From NCBI GenBank assembly GCA_963714995.1, contig CAVQQP010000002.1, positions 62,001 through 126,000 on the forward strand: a stretch of 64,000 nucleotides of DNA, in the 5' to 3' direction. Source of the stretch: Prado023 sp963714995 (lineage in GTDB: Bacteria; Actinomycetota; Actinomycetes; S36-B12; CAIYMF01). How positions within the stretch are numbered: position 1 is the first letter of the stretch; the number at the start of each line of letters is the position of its first letter. Both the position numbers and the translations under genes were made by a program. Below are positions 8,501-18,584 of the stretch, piece by piece. The notes under the pieces were generated by a model. The model was given only the letters and a program-made list of their open reading frames with translations. It did not search any database and was not told where the DNA came from.

Positions 8501-9710
8501 ATGGCGAGGGTGTTCATCGGGGTCGATCCCCACAAGCTGTCGGCGACGATCGAGGTGGTCGACGACCGGGAGACAGTGCTGGCGACCGGGCGGTTCGCCA
8601 CGGACAAGGCCGGGTACACGCGCGATGCGCCGACACGTCGCGTCCTACCCGGATCGGGTGTGGGCGGTCGAGGGCAGCAACGGCGCCGGCCGCCCGCTGG
8701 CGCAGCGGCTGCTCGCCGACGGGGAGGCGGTGGTGGACGTGCCGGCGAAGCTGTCGGCCCGGGCGCGGATGTTCGACACCGGCCACAACCGCAAGACCGA
8801 CCCGCACGACGCGCACGCGGTCGCGGTGGTCGCGGTGCGCACCACGGGCCTGCGGGTGCTGGCCTACGACGAGCAGCTCGAGGCCCTGCGGCTGCTGGTG
8901 GACCGGCGCGCCGAGCTGACCCGGGCCCGGATCCAGTGCGTGAACCGAGTGCACCGGCTGCTCGCCGAACTCGTTCCAGGACAGTCCAAGACGAACATCA
9001 GCACCGCTCAGGCCAAGCGGATCCTCGCAACGGTCAAGCCGCGCGACCTGGCTGGGCAAGACCCGCCGACGGCTCGCCGCCGAACAGATCGCCGAGCTCG
9101 TGGCGATCGAGAAGAAGATCAAGGCCCTCACCCGCGAGCTCAAGGCAGATGGTCGCCGCGACCGGGTCGACCCTGATGGAGCTACCCGGTGTTGGCCCCG
9201 TCGTGGCCGCCCGCACCCTGGCCGACACCGGCGACGTCGCCCGGTTCACCGACCGCAACCGGTTCGCGTCCTGGACCGGCACCGCACCCATCGAAGCCTC
9301 CTCCGGAGAGATCGTGCGCCACCGGCTCTCCCGCGCCGGGAACCGGCGGATGAACCACATGATCCACATCGCCGCGACCACCCAACTGCGCCACGACACC
9401 GACGGCCGGGCCTACTACCGGCGCAAGCTCGCCGCCGGCAAGACCAAGGCCGAAGCCATGCGCTGCCTCAAACGGCGCATCTCCGACGCCCTCTACCGAC
9501 GCCTGCGCGCCGACGCCGCGCGCACACGTAGACGCGGGCCCGGGAGGGCACAGCGGGGCGGCACTTCACTCCAGCGCGGCCGGCTCACACCCGCGCACCG
9601 GCACTTCGGATCAGCCACAACCCGGACCCGCGACCCAGACGCTACCCGCCGCCCGCGACGACACGGAAGACCACGAGGTCAAGAACGCTGCAACCCGCCT
9701 CTTGACAACA
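8501..9710 (+). mobile_element. IS110-family transposase, multiply frameshifted
   Basis: Joined over several frames this is an IS110/IS1111 transposase. The N-terminal DEDD domain begins FIGVDPHKLSATIEVVD and continues with AVEGSNGAGRPLAQRLLADG and FDTGHNRKTDPHDAHAVAV. The C-terminal Transposase_20 domain has LMELPGVGPVVAARTLADTG and later GNRRMNHMIHIAATTQLRHD. Frame changes fall near 8620, 9057, 9150 and 9550, and the tail ends around LLTTEG near 9705. IS110 elements have no long terminal inverted repeats, so the exact ends cannot be set. It is either inactive or damaged by sequence errors. Confidence 0.85.
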
Positions 9711-9991
9711 GAGGGGTGCCGAAGTGGGGCAATTCCATGATTCCGTCCTTGGCGCGTCCGTGCGACAGGAAGTCGGCTCTCGGCGCGGGCATGCTCGCTT
9801 GGCGGGCGTCTCGGACCTCGATCCTCCGATCGCTGTGCGGCAGCCCTCCGGGGGGCAGCACCCGGGCCACTTCGTCCCAGGGTGGCCGCCGGCCGACCCG
9901 CCCGCCACAATGTGCTGGTGGTTGTCGGTGGTGAGCATGCGCGGCCGCTGGGAGCGATCCCGTGGCCGCCGCGATGGCCTGACGGCGCACC

Positions 9992-11788
9992 GTGACCGCG
10001 TGCGACGTGCAGGTCGAGGGTCTGGTCAAGCGGTACGGGGAGCTCACCGCTCTGGCCGGTGTGGACCTTGTAGTTCCTGCTGGGTCGGTCGTTGCGCTGC
10101 TGGGTGCGAACGGCGCCGGCAAGACCACGTTGGTGCGCATCCTGACCACGCTGACGGTGCCGGAAGCGGGTCGTGCGCAGGTCGGCGGCGCAGATGTCGT
10201 CACGGCTGCTGGGCAGGTGCGCACCTTGATCGGCGTCACGGGCCAGTACGCCGCCGTGGACGACCGCCTCACCGCAGCTGAGAACCTCGACCTGATCGCT
10301 CGGCTGTACCACCTGCCGCCCGCGACGCGTCGGGAACGCGTGAGCGAGCTGCTGGAGCAACTGGCGCTGACCGAGGCTGCCGATCGTCGCGCGGGGACGC
10401 TGTCGGGAGGCACGCGCCGCCGCCTGGACATCGCCGCGGGACTCATCGGCGGCACGCCAGTGGTCGTGCTCGACGAGCCGACGACGGGGCTTGATCCCCG
10501 GACGCGCCTCGCGCTGTGGGAGGTGATCCGCGAGCGGGCCGCGAGCGGCACGACCGTTCTGCTCACCTCGCAGTACCTCGAGGAGGCCGACCAGCTGGCC
10601 GACCGCATCGCGCTGCTCGACGCGGGCAGGGTGGTCGCCGAGGGAACGCCCGACCAGCTCAAGGACCTGGTCGGTGCGACCGTGCTCGACGTGACCGTGG
10701 GCCAGAACGGGCTCGATCGGGCCGCTGCCGTGCTCGGCGCTCTCGGGCACGGCGCGCCGCAGGTCGACCCGGTGCAGCGCCGGCTGACCCTGCCGGCCGA
10801 TGACGTCGACAGCCTGCCCGCGGTGCTGTCGCGGCTGCGGGAGCAGGACGTCGACGTCGTCGAGCTGGGGGCACGTCGGCCCACCCTCGAGGAGGTGTTC
10901 CTGGCGTTCACGGGGCCGGACGCGGCGAAGCCGTCGGGGGCCGGGCTCGCCGCCCGCGCGACTCCCGCGCCGGTCAGACCCATCGGGGAGCAAGGAGCGT
11001 CGACGCCGTCCGCGCCGCGGCACCCACCGCGTCAGACCATGCGCGAGGTCCTGGCGTTGACGACGCGCAACTGGCGGCGACTCGGCCGGGACCCGCAGAC
11101 GCTGGCGCTCACCGTGGGACAGCCGATCCTGCTGCTGCTGGGCTTCCGCTACCTGCTCGGCGGCGCGATCGCCGTGCCCGGGGGCGTCTACGTGCAGTAC
11201 CTGCTGCCGGGGCTGTTCACCGCCGCGGTGATCATCGCCAGTGGCGGCACTGCGATCAGCCTCGCGCAGGACCTTCAGAGCGGGATCATCGACCGCTTCC
11301 GGACGCTGCCGATCGCCCGGTCGGCGGTGCTGGCGGCACGCACGACCGCCGACCAGGCCGTGAACCTGGTGTCGCTCGCGGCGATCGTCGCGCTGAGCGT
11401 GCCGCTCGGCTTCGAGTTCCGGGGCACCACGGCGCAGGTGGTGCTCGCCCTCGCCCTGCTCGTGCTGCTCGGCTACGCACTGACGTGGATGTACGCAGCG
11501 ATCGGCAGCTCCCTGAGCAGCCCCGAAGCGGCGTACGCCGCCGGCACCCTCGCCCTGTTCCTCCTGCTGTTCGCCAGCTCGGCCTTCGTCCCGGTAGACA
11601 GCTTCCCGCAATGGCTGCAGCCGGTCGCCGGGGTGCAACCGATCACGATCACCATCGACGCCGTGCGCGCGCTGACGAACGGGCTCCACGCCGGGAACCT
11701 CCCCTGGCAGTCAGCACTCTGGTCGGTCGTGATCCTGATGGTCTCCATGGCCATCGCAGTCAGGAAGTACCGGCGCAGGGCTCGCTGA
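9992..11788 (+). CDS. Fused DrrA-DrrB-like ABC exporter (ATPase plus ABC-2 permease)
   Basis: A 598-residue protein joining both halves of an ABC-2 exporter. Residues 1-310 are the DrrA-type ATPase: Walker A GANGAGKTT near 42, signature LSGGTRRR near 140, Walker B VVVLDEPTTGLD near 160, and the DrrA C-terminal extension ending RRPTLEEVFLAFTG. A Pro/Ala-rich linker of about 40 residues follows. From MREVLALTTRNWRRLGRDP onward it is a DrrB-type permease with six predicted helices. Usually drrA and drrB are two coupled genes; here the frame is continuous. It would export a hydrophobic compound, often a drug or lipid. The start is GTG at 9992, and no substrate genes adjoin. Confidence 0.85.
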   Translation: MTACDVQVEGLVKRYGELTALAGVDLVVPAGSVVALLGANGAGKTTLVRILTTLTVPEAGRAQVGGADVVTAAGQVRTLIGVTGQYAAVDDRLTAAENLDLIARLYHLPPATRRERVSELLEQLALTEAADRRAGTLSGGTRRRLDIAAGLIGGTPVVVLDEPTTGLDPRTRLALWEVIRERAASGTTVLLTSQYLEEADQLADRIALLDAGRVVAEGTPDQLKDLVGATVLDVTVGQNGLDRAAAVLGALGHGAPQVDPVQRRLTLPADDVDSLPAVLSRLREQDVDVVELGARRPTLEEVFLAFTGPDAAKPSGAGLAARATPAPVRPIGEQGASTPSAPRHPPRQTMREVLALTTRNWRRLGRDPQTLALTVGQPILLLLGFRYLLGGAIAVPGGVYVQYLLPGLFTAAVIIASGGTAISLAQDLQSGIIDRFRTLPIARSAVLAARTTADQAVNLVSLAAIVALSVPLGFEFRGTTAQVVLALALLVLLGYALTWMYAAIGSSLSSPEAAYAAGTLALFLLLFASSAFVPVDSFPQWLQPVAGVQPITITIDAVRALTNGLHAGNLPWQSALWSVVILMVSMAIAVRKYRRRAR

Positions 11789-11963
11789 GGCTCCCGCTTC
11801 CCGAGGCGCGCGCGGGAGCAACCTAATCCCTGCGGCTGCGCCCTCGACAGGAGCATGCGCAGCGCACCGCATGCCCCGCGCGCCGCCCGACCCCCACCGC
11901 CGCCGAGGCATAGCCTCTTTCGCGGGCTGACACGATGCGAATTCCGGGAGGAGCGACACGCCA

Positions 11964-12848
11964 ATGACCGAGGTGACCGTGATCGGCTTGGGAAACATGG
12001 GATCGGCGCTGGCCAGGGCCCTCATCGCGGCGGGTGCCGATGTCACAGTCTGGAACCGCAGCCCGGGCAAGGCCGCGGTCCTGGTGGAGGAGGGCGCCAG
12101 ATCGGCCGTGGATGCGGCAGCCGCCGTTGCGGCAAGCCCCGTCGTGCTCATGTGTGTGACTGACCCTGTCGGGGCCCGGCAAGTCCTCACGACGTGTGCC
12201 GCGCAGGTTGCGGGGAAGCTGCTCGTCCAGTTCACCACGAGCACGCCGCAGGAGGCCCGTGAGGGTGAAGCCTGGGCCAAGCACCACGATATGGACTACG
12301 TCCAGGCAGCGATCACCGGGAGCCCGGCCACCATCGGCACCCCGGATGCGCACATCCTGCTCGCGGGCGCGCAGCAGGCGTTCAGCACAGCGGAACCGCT
12401 GTTGCGCGCGCTGGCCGCGGATCTGGACTACAAGGGGGAAGCGGTCGGTCTGGCCCCGGCCTGGGACATGGTGCTGATCATGCACTACTACGGGATGTTC
12501 CTGAGCCTGTTCCACAGCGTGCAGATCTGTCAGGCGGAGGGAATTCCCTTGGAGCATTTCGGCCAGGTGCTCGCAGCGCAGGGCAAGGGATATGAGGAAT
12601 GGCTAGTCGAGAACATCCGCTCGGGAAGCTACCAGGAGACCTCCGCGCCATTGGAGCTCTGGGCCGCAGCCATCCGGCGCTTCGCCCAGCATGCCAGGGA
12701 CAGCGGGATCGATGCCGGGTTCCCCTTGTTCACCTCCGCGCTCTTCGAGAAGGCGATGGCGGCAGGGTATGGCCGCGAGGAGGTGTCGGCCGTGTTCAAG
12801 GTCCTGGAGCAGCCGGCGGACCACCAGGCGCACGGCGTCCAGCCCTGA
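11964..12848 (+). CDS. Imine-reductase-like NADP-dependent oxidoreductase
   Basis: A 294-residue member of the 6-phosphogluconate dehydrogenase / beta-hydroxyacid dehydrogenase superfamily. The Rossmann motif GLGNMGSALARALIAAG is at residues 8-24, and VWNRSP after the second strand suggests NADP preference. The segment QFTTSTPQEAREGEAWAK replaces the usual catalytic substrate motif and is typical of the imine reductase branch. The C-terminal helical domain (residues 165-290) should form the dimer and active-site cleft. ATG at 11964 follows GGGAGG. It stands alone between the exporter and the PQ-loop gene, so its physiological substrate is unknown. Confidence 0.75.
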   Translation: MTEVTVIGLGNMGSALARALIAAGADVTVWNRSPGKAAVLVEEGARSAVDAAAAVAASPVVLMCVTDPVGARQVLTTCAAQVAGKLLVQFTTSTPQEAREGEAWAKHHDMDYVQAAITGSPATIGTPDAHILLAGAQQAFSTAEPLLRALAADLDYKGEAVGLAPAWDMVLIMHYYGMFLSLFHSVQICQAEGIPLEHFGQVLAAQGKGYEEWLVENIRSGSYQETSAPLELWAAAIRRFAQHARDSGIDAGFPLFTSALFEKAMAAGYGREEVSAVFKVLEQPADHQAHGVQP

Positions 12849-13024
12849 GGTCGCTGCATCCATGTCCAGACGTCGGGTGTGCTCGCTGAGCGCCGGGGCA
12901 GTGTCCTGTGGGGGCCGGGGCCAGCTGGCACCTCACCACGATCGAACTCACCAAGGATTCCGACTCTGCACCTGCTTCTGCACGTCTCGCCGATACGCGA
13001 TTGACACGTCTCTTCGGGCCATGT

Positions 13025-13671
13025 TCATGCCCGGGCGCCGACCGGCTCGGGCGCGAGTCCCAGGTTCGCGACAGGTGCGCCTCGGCGCCTCCCCCGCTCG
13101 ACGGAGGCCACGATGCCGTTGGTCGTCAGCGACATGACTCCCGCAACGGCCACGGGCAGGTCGGTGGTCAGCACCGCGAAGGTCAGCCAGGACACCTGGG
13201 AGGCGATCTTCAACCCGATGGAGGTCAGGGAGATGGCTGAGGGGCCGAGGCCTCGGCGCGCCCAGACCGTCTCGTAGACCTGCGGCCACATGCCGAACAG
13301 GCCGATGCCGAACGCGAGGAAGCCGACGTCCTGGGGCGATAGGTGCGTGGAGGCGAGCACCAGAGCGAGCACAGTCACCGCCCAGGGCCAGGGCCCGGCG
13401 TGTTCGGCTCCACGCGGCAGGCACCAGCAGGACGATGACCACGGCGCCGGTGATGAGCAGCACGTTGCCCGGGATCTGCGGCAGTGAGCCGGATCGCAGG
13501 CCGTAGGTCAGCCACAGGGTGCACGAGATCGACGTCAGGGCCCACGTCCACGGCGAGACACCAGCCAGGTGTGGGTTCGCCACGATGCGCAGGATCTGCG
13601 GCATGACCATGACGACACCGATGGCCGATCCGAGATAGGCCAGCGACGAGGGCGAATGTGTGGATGTCCAT
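13025..13671 (-). CDS. PQ-loop (SemiSWEET/MtN3-like) membrane protein, apparent frameshifts
   Basis: Three frames combine into a membrane protein of about 215 residues. The N-terminus MDIHTFALVAG joins (extra base at about 13638) to GVVMVMPQILRIVANPHLAG, and a second shift (CCC at 13381-13383) leads to the second half with FGIGLFGMWPQVYETVWARR. Two repeats each carry a Pro-Gln pair (MPQ, WPQ) followed by a G-x-S-x-x-x-x-x-x-S pattern, the hallmark of PQ-loop transporters such as SemiSWEETs and MtN3 proteins. It faces the LacI regulator across two tandem palindromes, which suggests it carries a sugar or related solute. The total length of 647 bp fits two single insertions. Confidence 0.65.
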
Positions 13672-13687
13672 GAGTCTCAACTCTCTT

Positions 13688-13716
13688 CTGTATCAATACA
13701 GTCTGTAATGATACAG
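13688..13716. promoter_or_regulatory. Two tandem palindromic operators for the LacI-type regulator
   Basis: CTGTATCAATACAG at 13688-13701 is a perfect inverted repeat of CTGTAT around CA. CTGTAATGATACAG at 13703-13716 is the same site with one mismatch. Their centres are 15 bp apart. They lie in the 88-bp gap between the divergent PQ-loop gene (starting at 13671) and the LacI gene (starting at 13760), so one regulator could control both directions. Confidence 0.7.
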
Positions 13717-13759
13717 ACTGAGCCCCATAACCACAATCCCCGGCCGGAGGGAGCCGACA

Positions 13760-14823
13760 GTGAGTAGCGAGACGGCCCACGCTCGACACGGTGGCCGAGG
13801 CGGCCGGGGTCTCCCGGATGACGGTCTCCAACGCCTACAACCGCCCGGACCAGCTTTCGGCGGCGACGCGGGATCGAGTCCTCTCGGTGGCGGCGCAGCT
13901 CGGGTATCCCGGCCCGGACCCGGCAGCCCGATCGATGCGGCGGCGGAGTTCGGGAACGGTCGGGGTCCTGATCACCGAACGACTGCGGTACGCGTTCACC
14001 GACCCGGGCATGGTCTCGCTGATGAGGGGACTTGCCGCCGAACTCGGGGCGGCAGGCCAGGCGATGCTGCTGGTTCCGTCAGAGGCCGGCAACGTGACGT
14101 CGGTGGTCCGCGGGGCAGTCGTCGATGCCTTCATCGTGGTGTCGATGGACGAGAACGACGACGCGGTGATCGCCGTGCAGCAACGGCGGTCCCCCTTGGT
14201 CACGGTCGGCCACCCGCGCCTGCCCGGCGTTCCGTTCCTCGGGATCGACAACGCCAAGGCGGCCGCCCTCGTCGCCGAGCACCTGCTCGAGCTGGGGCAT
14301 CGACGCTTCGGCGTGCTGTCGTTGCCGGGGCGCGATCCCGAGGACCTGGCCAACCGTGTCGTCCCGGTCCGTATCGGCATACGTGAGCGGGTGACCGGCT
14401 TCACCCGGGCCGTGCGGACGATCCCCGGGGTCGAGGTGCAGGTCGTCGACACCACGGAGAACACCCACGCCGAAGGTGTTCGAGTGGCCCTGGCCCTGCT
14501 CGACCAGCCCGACGGGACACGCCCCACTGCGCTCTTCGCCGCCACCGACGTCCTGGCCATCGCCGCCCTGGAAGCCGCCCGACGGCTCACACCTGCCCGT
14601 ACCCGGACAACTGTCCGTCGTCGGCTTCGACGACATCGACGAGGCCGCCCGCACCAACCCCCCACTCACGACCGTGGCACAGGACCTGGAGGGCAAGGGC
14701 CGGCTCGCCGCCCGAGCGGCCCTGGACCTGATCGCCGGCAGGCCGCCCAAGTCCCCCAGGCTGCAGGCGCGGATGGTGGTGCGTGAGAGCACGAGCACCC
14801 CACCGGGGGCGCGGGAGTGCTGA
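13760..14823 (+). CDS. LacI-family transcriptional regulator, apparent frameshifts
   Basis: About 353 residues once two shifts are joined: one at the CCC run 13776-13778 just after the GTG start, the other near 14589. The N-terminal HTH reads VAEAAGVSRMTVSNAYNRP, the LacI recognition region, and the hinge helix follows at PDPAARSMRRR. The rest is a periplasmic-binding-protein-like effector domain, with GIDNAKAAALVAEHLLELGH in the middle and VVGFDDIDEAARTNPPLTTV near the end. It should repress its own region and the divergent PQ-loop gene through the two palindromes. The length of 1064 bp agrees with two insertions. Confidence 0.85.
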
Positions 14824-14940
14824 CCCCTCCGGGCGCGAGCCGGGCAGACCGTGCTGCCCAGACCGCCGGGGTGGTCGCCCTGCCGACGCCAGACGCTGTC
14901 CCTGCGTGCGGACGGGCGGTGGTCGTCGCGGTCTGTGCGA

Positions 14941-15070
14941 TCAGTCGTGGATGGGTCGGTTGCCGATCAGGCTGACCATGGCGGGGTCGCGATGGTCGAA
15001 GAACAGGCTGATGCCGGCGTCCAGCGTGGTGATGTCGTCCATCTCTTGCAGCGACACGCCGAGCTGACCT
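14941..15070 (-). pseudogene. Aldo/keto reductase C-terminal remnant
   Basis: The minus strand encodes LGVSLQEMDDITTLDAG, then SLFFDHRDPAMVSLIG, then a stop at 14941. This closely matches the C-terminal end of 2,5-diketogluconate-reductase-like aldo/keto reductases, including the FFDHRDP motif. The upstream (N-terminal) part is absent, and the frame loses similarity beyond about 15070. It is a fragment without a start. The remaining 15071-15342 holds only the sulfatase leader. Confidence 0.55.
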
Positions 15071-15342
15071 CGGCTCCAGCCGCCGCCAGGGCGTCGGGCA
15101 CGGTGCGATCAGCACGCGGCGATGGCGTGGAACCGCCGGACGGAGGCCAGGTCTCCGCCACTCGCCTGGTTCGGCGAGCGGAACCCACCGCCCTGCTCGG
15201 GGGGCCGAACGGATGCCCGCGTGGTTGAATGCGCGGCACGGCCTGCCAGTGGGGTTGCGTGGGGAGCGATCGACGTGACACCTCGAGCCTCTGACGACGG
15301 ACTGGCCGCACATGCTCCCCTCGGCTGAAGGAGATCGACGCC

Positions 15343-17698
15343 ATGGACCGCACCGTCCTGCCCATCCCGGACACGCCGTACTCGGGTCCGGTGTACGAGG
15401 ACGCGAAGGACCCGCGGGCGGTGTACGAGCCGATCCGGCCGGTTCAGGCACCAAAGGGTGCCCCCAACGTCCTGGTGATCCTGCTCGACGATGTCGGCTT
15501 CGGTGCGGCGAGTGTGTTCGGAGGGCCCTGCAGGACACCCACGGCCGAGCGGTTGGCCGGCAATGGCCTGTCCTACTCCCGGTTCCACACGGCGGCGCTG
15601 TGCGCGCCGACCCGCCAGGCGCTGCTGACCGGCCGCAACCATCACGCGGTCGGGATGGGCGCGATCACCGAGGTCGCCACGTCGATCCCGGGCTACACCT
15701 CGGTGCGACCCCAGTCGGCAGCACCCCTGGCCGAGGTGCTGAGGCTCAACGGGTATGCGACCGCCCAGTTCGGCAAGTGCCACGAGGTGCCGATGTGGCA
15801 GACCAGCCCGGTGGGACCGTTCGATGCGTGGCCCACCGGTGGTGGCGGGTTCGAGCACTTCTTCGGGTTCCTCGGTGGTGAGACCAACCAGTTCGCGCCC
15901 GCGCTGTACAACGGGACGACCCCGATCGAACCGGACCGCAATGCCGACGAGGAGTACCACTTCACCGAGGACATGACCGACCGCGCGATCGCCTGGGTGC
16001 GCCAGCAGTCGGCCCTGGCCCCGGATCGCCCGTTCTTCATGTACTTCGCGCCCGGCGCGACCCACGCCCCGCACCACGTGCCGTTGGAGTGGGCCGACAC
16101 GTACCGCGGGCAGTTCGACGACGGCTGGGACGCCTTGCGCGAGCGGACGCTCGCCGAACAGCAGCGCCGCGGCATCGTGCCCCCGGACGCGGAACTCACC
16201 GCCCGCCATGACGAGATCCCCGCCTGGGAGGACATGCCCGACGAGCTCAAGCCGGTGCTGGCCCGCCAGATGGAGGTCTACGCCGGGTTCCTGGAGCACA
16301 CCGACCACCACATCGGACGCCTGGTCGATGCCCTCGAGGCGATCCACGCCCTGGACAACACGCTGGTGTTCTACATCCTGGGCGACAACGGGGCATCAGC
16401 CGAGGGGCACATCAACGGCAGCTTCAACGAGTACCTGTTCTTCAACGGTGCCGCCGCGCTGGAGACCCCGGAGTTCCTGGCCTCCCGGATCGACCTGCTG
16501 GGCACGCCGCAGGCGTACAACCACTTCTCGGTCGGGTGGGCACACGCCATGGACACCCCCTACCAGTGGACCAAGCAGGTGGCCTCCCACTGGGGTGGCA
16601 CCCGCAACGCGACCGTCGTCCACTGGCCGGCGGGCATCAGCGAACGGGGACAGGTCCGCCACCAGTTCCACCACGTGATCGACATCGCCCCGACGGTCCT
16701 CGATGCCGCCGGACTGCCCCACCCGGACCAGGTACACGGTGTCGCGCAGGACCCGCTGCACGGGGTGAGCATGCGCTACTCCTTCGACGAGCAGCACGCC
16801 GACGACCAGCACACCACCCAGTACTTCGAGATCGGGGGCAACCGCGGGATCTACCACCAGGGATGGACCGCGGTCACCAAGCACGCGACCCCGTGGATCG
16901 CGATGGCCGAGCTGCCCGCCTTCACCGACGACGTGTGGGAGCTCTACGCCCCCGGAGACTGGACCCAGGCCAACGACCTGGCGGCGACCATGCCCGACAA
17001 GCTCCACGAGCTCCAGGAGCTGTTCCTGTCCGAGGCCCGCACGTACAACGTGCTGCCCCTCGACGACCGCCGCGTCGAACGGTTCGACGCCAAGATCTCC
17101 GGCCGCCCGGAACTGATCACAGGGCGATCCCAGATCCTCTACGGCGGGATGGGCCGGCTCACCGAATCCTCCGTGATCAACCTCAAGAACGTCTCCCACG
17201 CCGTGGCCGCCGACGTCGACATCCCCGAGGGCGGCGCATCCGGGGTGATCGTGTCCCAAGGAGGCGCCTTCGGAGGATGGAGCCTCTACCTGCGCGCCGA
17301 TGGCACCCCCGCCTACTGCTACAACCTGATGGGCATGAGGTCCACCACGGTCGCCGGGTCCCAACCCGCTGACACCGGGCCGTCGACGCGTCGTGATGGT
17401 GTTCGACTACGACGGCGGCGGCCCCGGTCGCGGCGGCACCGTCACGCTCAAGGTCGACGGCCAGACCGTCGCCGACGGCAGGCTCGAGGCAACCGTGCCG
17501 CTGGTCTTCTCGCTCGATGAGACCTGCGACGTCGGACACGACACCGGCTCGCCCGTCAGCGACGACTACCGCGCCGAGGACAGCGCATTCACAGGCACGG
17601 TCGAGTCGGTGCTCCTCGAGATCGCCGAGGGCGCAACCGACTTCAGCCACCTGGTCGACCCGCAACTTCGCCTCTCCACGGCATTGGCCCGCCAGTAG
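15343..17698 (+). CDS. Arylsulfatase, one apparent frameshift
   Basis: A type I sulfatase of about 784 residues. NVLVILLDDVGFG (residues 42-54) supplies the first metal-binding aspartates. The active-site signature CAPTRQALLTGRN begins at C87, the cysteine converted to formylglycine in CxPxR sulfatases, and a second metal-site segment FYILGDNGASAEG lies near residue 350. The C-terminal beta domain is reached only after a shift at the CCC run 17365-17367, then continues MVFDYDGGGPGRGGTVTL to a stop at 17698. The ATG at 15343 follows AAGGAG. There is no signal peptide, so it is probably cytoplasmic. No formylglycine-generating enzyme lies in the window. The natural sulfate ester is unknown. Confidence 0.88.
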
Positions 17699-17708
17699 CG
17701 GCGCGTCG

Positions 17709-18089
17709 TCAGCTGAGCAGCTGGGACACGCGCTGCGGGGAGATTCCGAGCAGCCGCCCGGAGTCACGGACGGTCAGACCCGAGTCAGCCAGCATCCGGG
17801 CGAGCTCCCGAGATGCCCTGGCGGCGCGCGCCTGCGCCTCGCTGGCTTCAGCCTGGGCCTCTCGGAGCCGCTGGATCTCGGCCCTCACGTCCGGGTCGAG
17901 GTCCACGACGATCTCCACGGTGACGTCCGACTCGGCCACATCGAGCGTGAGGGCGATTGCCTCCTGGGCCGTGCGCGGGGCCTGGTCGAGCCGCGAGCAT
18001 TGCGTGTGGATGCTGCGGCCTCCCACATCGGCGCGCAACGCCCAGACCCGGCCGACCCGGGTCGCGCGAACCTCATAGGTCTCGCTCAC
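17709..18089 (-). CDS. HicB-like antitoxin with C-terminal HTH
   Basis: A 126-residue protein. The first 65 residues resemble the small beta-alpha HicB fold (YEVRATRVGRVWALRADVGG, then a helix TAQEAIALTLDVAE), and the end has a helix-turn-helix, GLTVRDSGRLLGISPQRVSQ, which would bind the operon promoter. An Ala/Glu/Arg-rich helix links them. The GTG start at 18089 overlaps the stop of the toxin-like gene by three bases, the usual coupled order hicA-hicB. Family assignment rests on fold pattern and arrangement, so some doubt remains. Confidence 0.68.
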   Translation of the reverse strand: MSETYEVRATRVGRVWALRADVGGRSIHTQCSRLDQAPRTAQEAIALTLDVAESDVTVEIVVDLDPDVRAEIQRLREAQAEASEAQARAARASRELARMLADSGLTVRDSGRLLGISPQRVSQLLS

Positions 18090-18283
18090 TCCAGCCCCCT
18101 ACGAACGTCGTCGATGATGCCCCGGGCAGTCAACTCGTTGATCTCGCGATGCCTCGGGACGACGATCCGCACAACACCCACCAGGTACACAGTGTGCGCA
18201 CCCCCTTCTCGGACGAGCGTGACTGAGGCACCTCGTTCACGAGCGATCGCCTCAAATTGTCGGATCAAGTCCCGGCGCTTCAC
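18086..18283 (-). CDS. HicA-like mRNA interferase toxin
   Basis: A 65-residue protein beginning MKRRDLIRQFEAIARERG, the standard HicA opening, followed by TLVREGGAHTVYLVG, where GxH matches the catalytic His region of the double-stranded-RNA-binding-like HicA fold, and VPRHREINELTARGIIDDV at the end. HicA proteins cleave mRNA. The GTG at 18283 is chosen because a GGGGGG run lies nine bases upstream; a TTG at 18292 is the alternative. The antitoxin gene follows directly. Confidence 0.7.
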   Translation of the reverse strand: MKRRDLIRQFEAIARERGASVTLVREGGAHTVYLVGVVRIVVPRHREINELTARGIIDDVRRGLE

Positions 18284-18584
18284 GGTAGTCAACCCCCCGT
18301 TGATATGACAAGTCGCGTTGCACTAGAAACTCGCACACCCGGACCGGGAACACGATCTCGTCGCGGGCCTCGCCGTGCAACGCTGCGCGAACCGTGGCCT
18401 TCGCGCGGCTGGCCACCACGGCCACGCTTCGGTCGTTGGCGTAGCCAACTCAGGAGTGGGGATGGTGAAGATCTCGTTGTTGGACATGACCCCAGCATCC
18501 GATGTACGTCTGACACGAATCGCCGGCACTGACCGCATGCCCGCCCGCCAAGCGACCCACCCCGCCACCTGTCACCCTGGCGCT
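18284..18584. promoter_or_regulatory. Intergenic region with a 15-bp palindrome and a possible broken small gene
   Basis: Between the divergent hicA-like and HNH genes. GTTGGC-GTA-GCCAAC at 18435-18449 is a perfect inverted repeat and may be an operator. On the minus strand an ATG at 18487 starts MSNNEIFTIPTPELATP, and another frame continues VAVVASRAKATVRAALHGEA and runs past the hicA start to a stop near 18252. If real, this would be a small first gene of the toxin-antitoxin operon with one frame break at about 18440, close to the palindrome. Weak support. Confidence 0.35.

Noticed and set aside
9611..11689. Long minus-strand open frame of 692 codons opposite the ABC exporter
   Set aside because: It is antisense to strong ATPase and permease motifs, is composed of Arg/Gly/Gln-rich low-information sequence, and results from high GC content.
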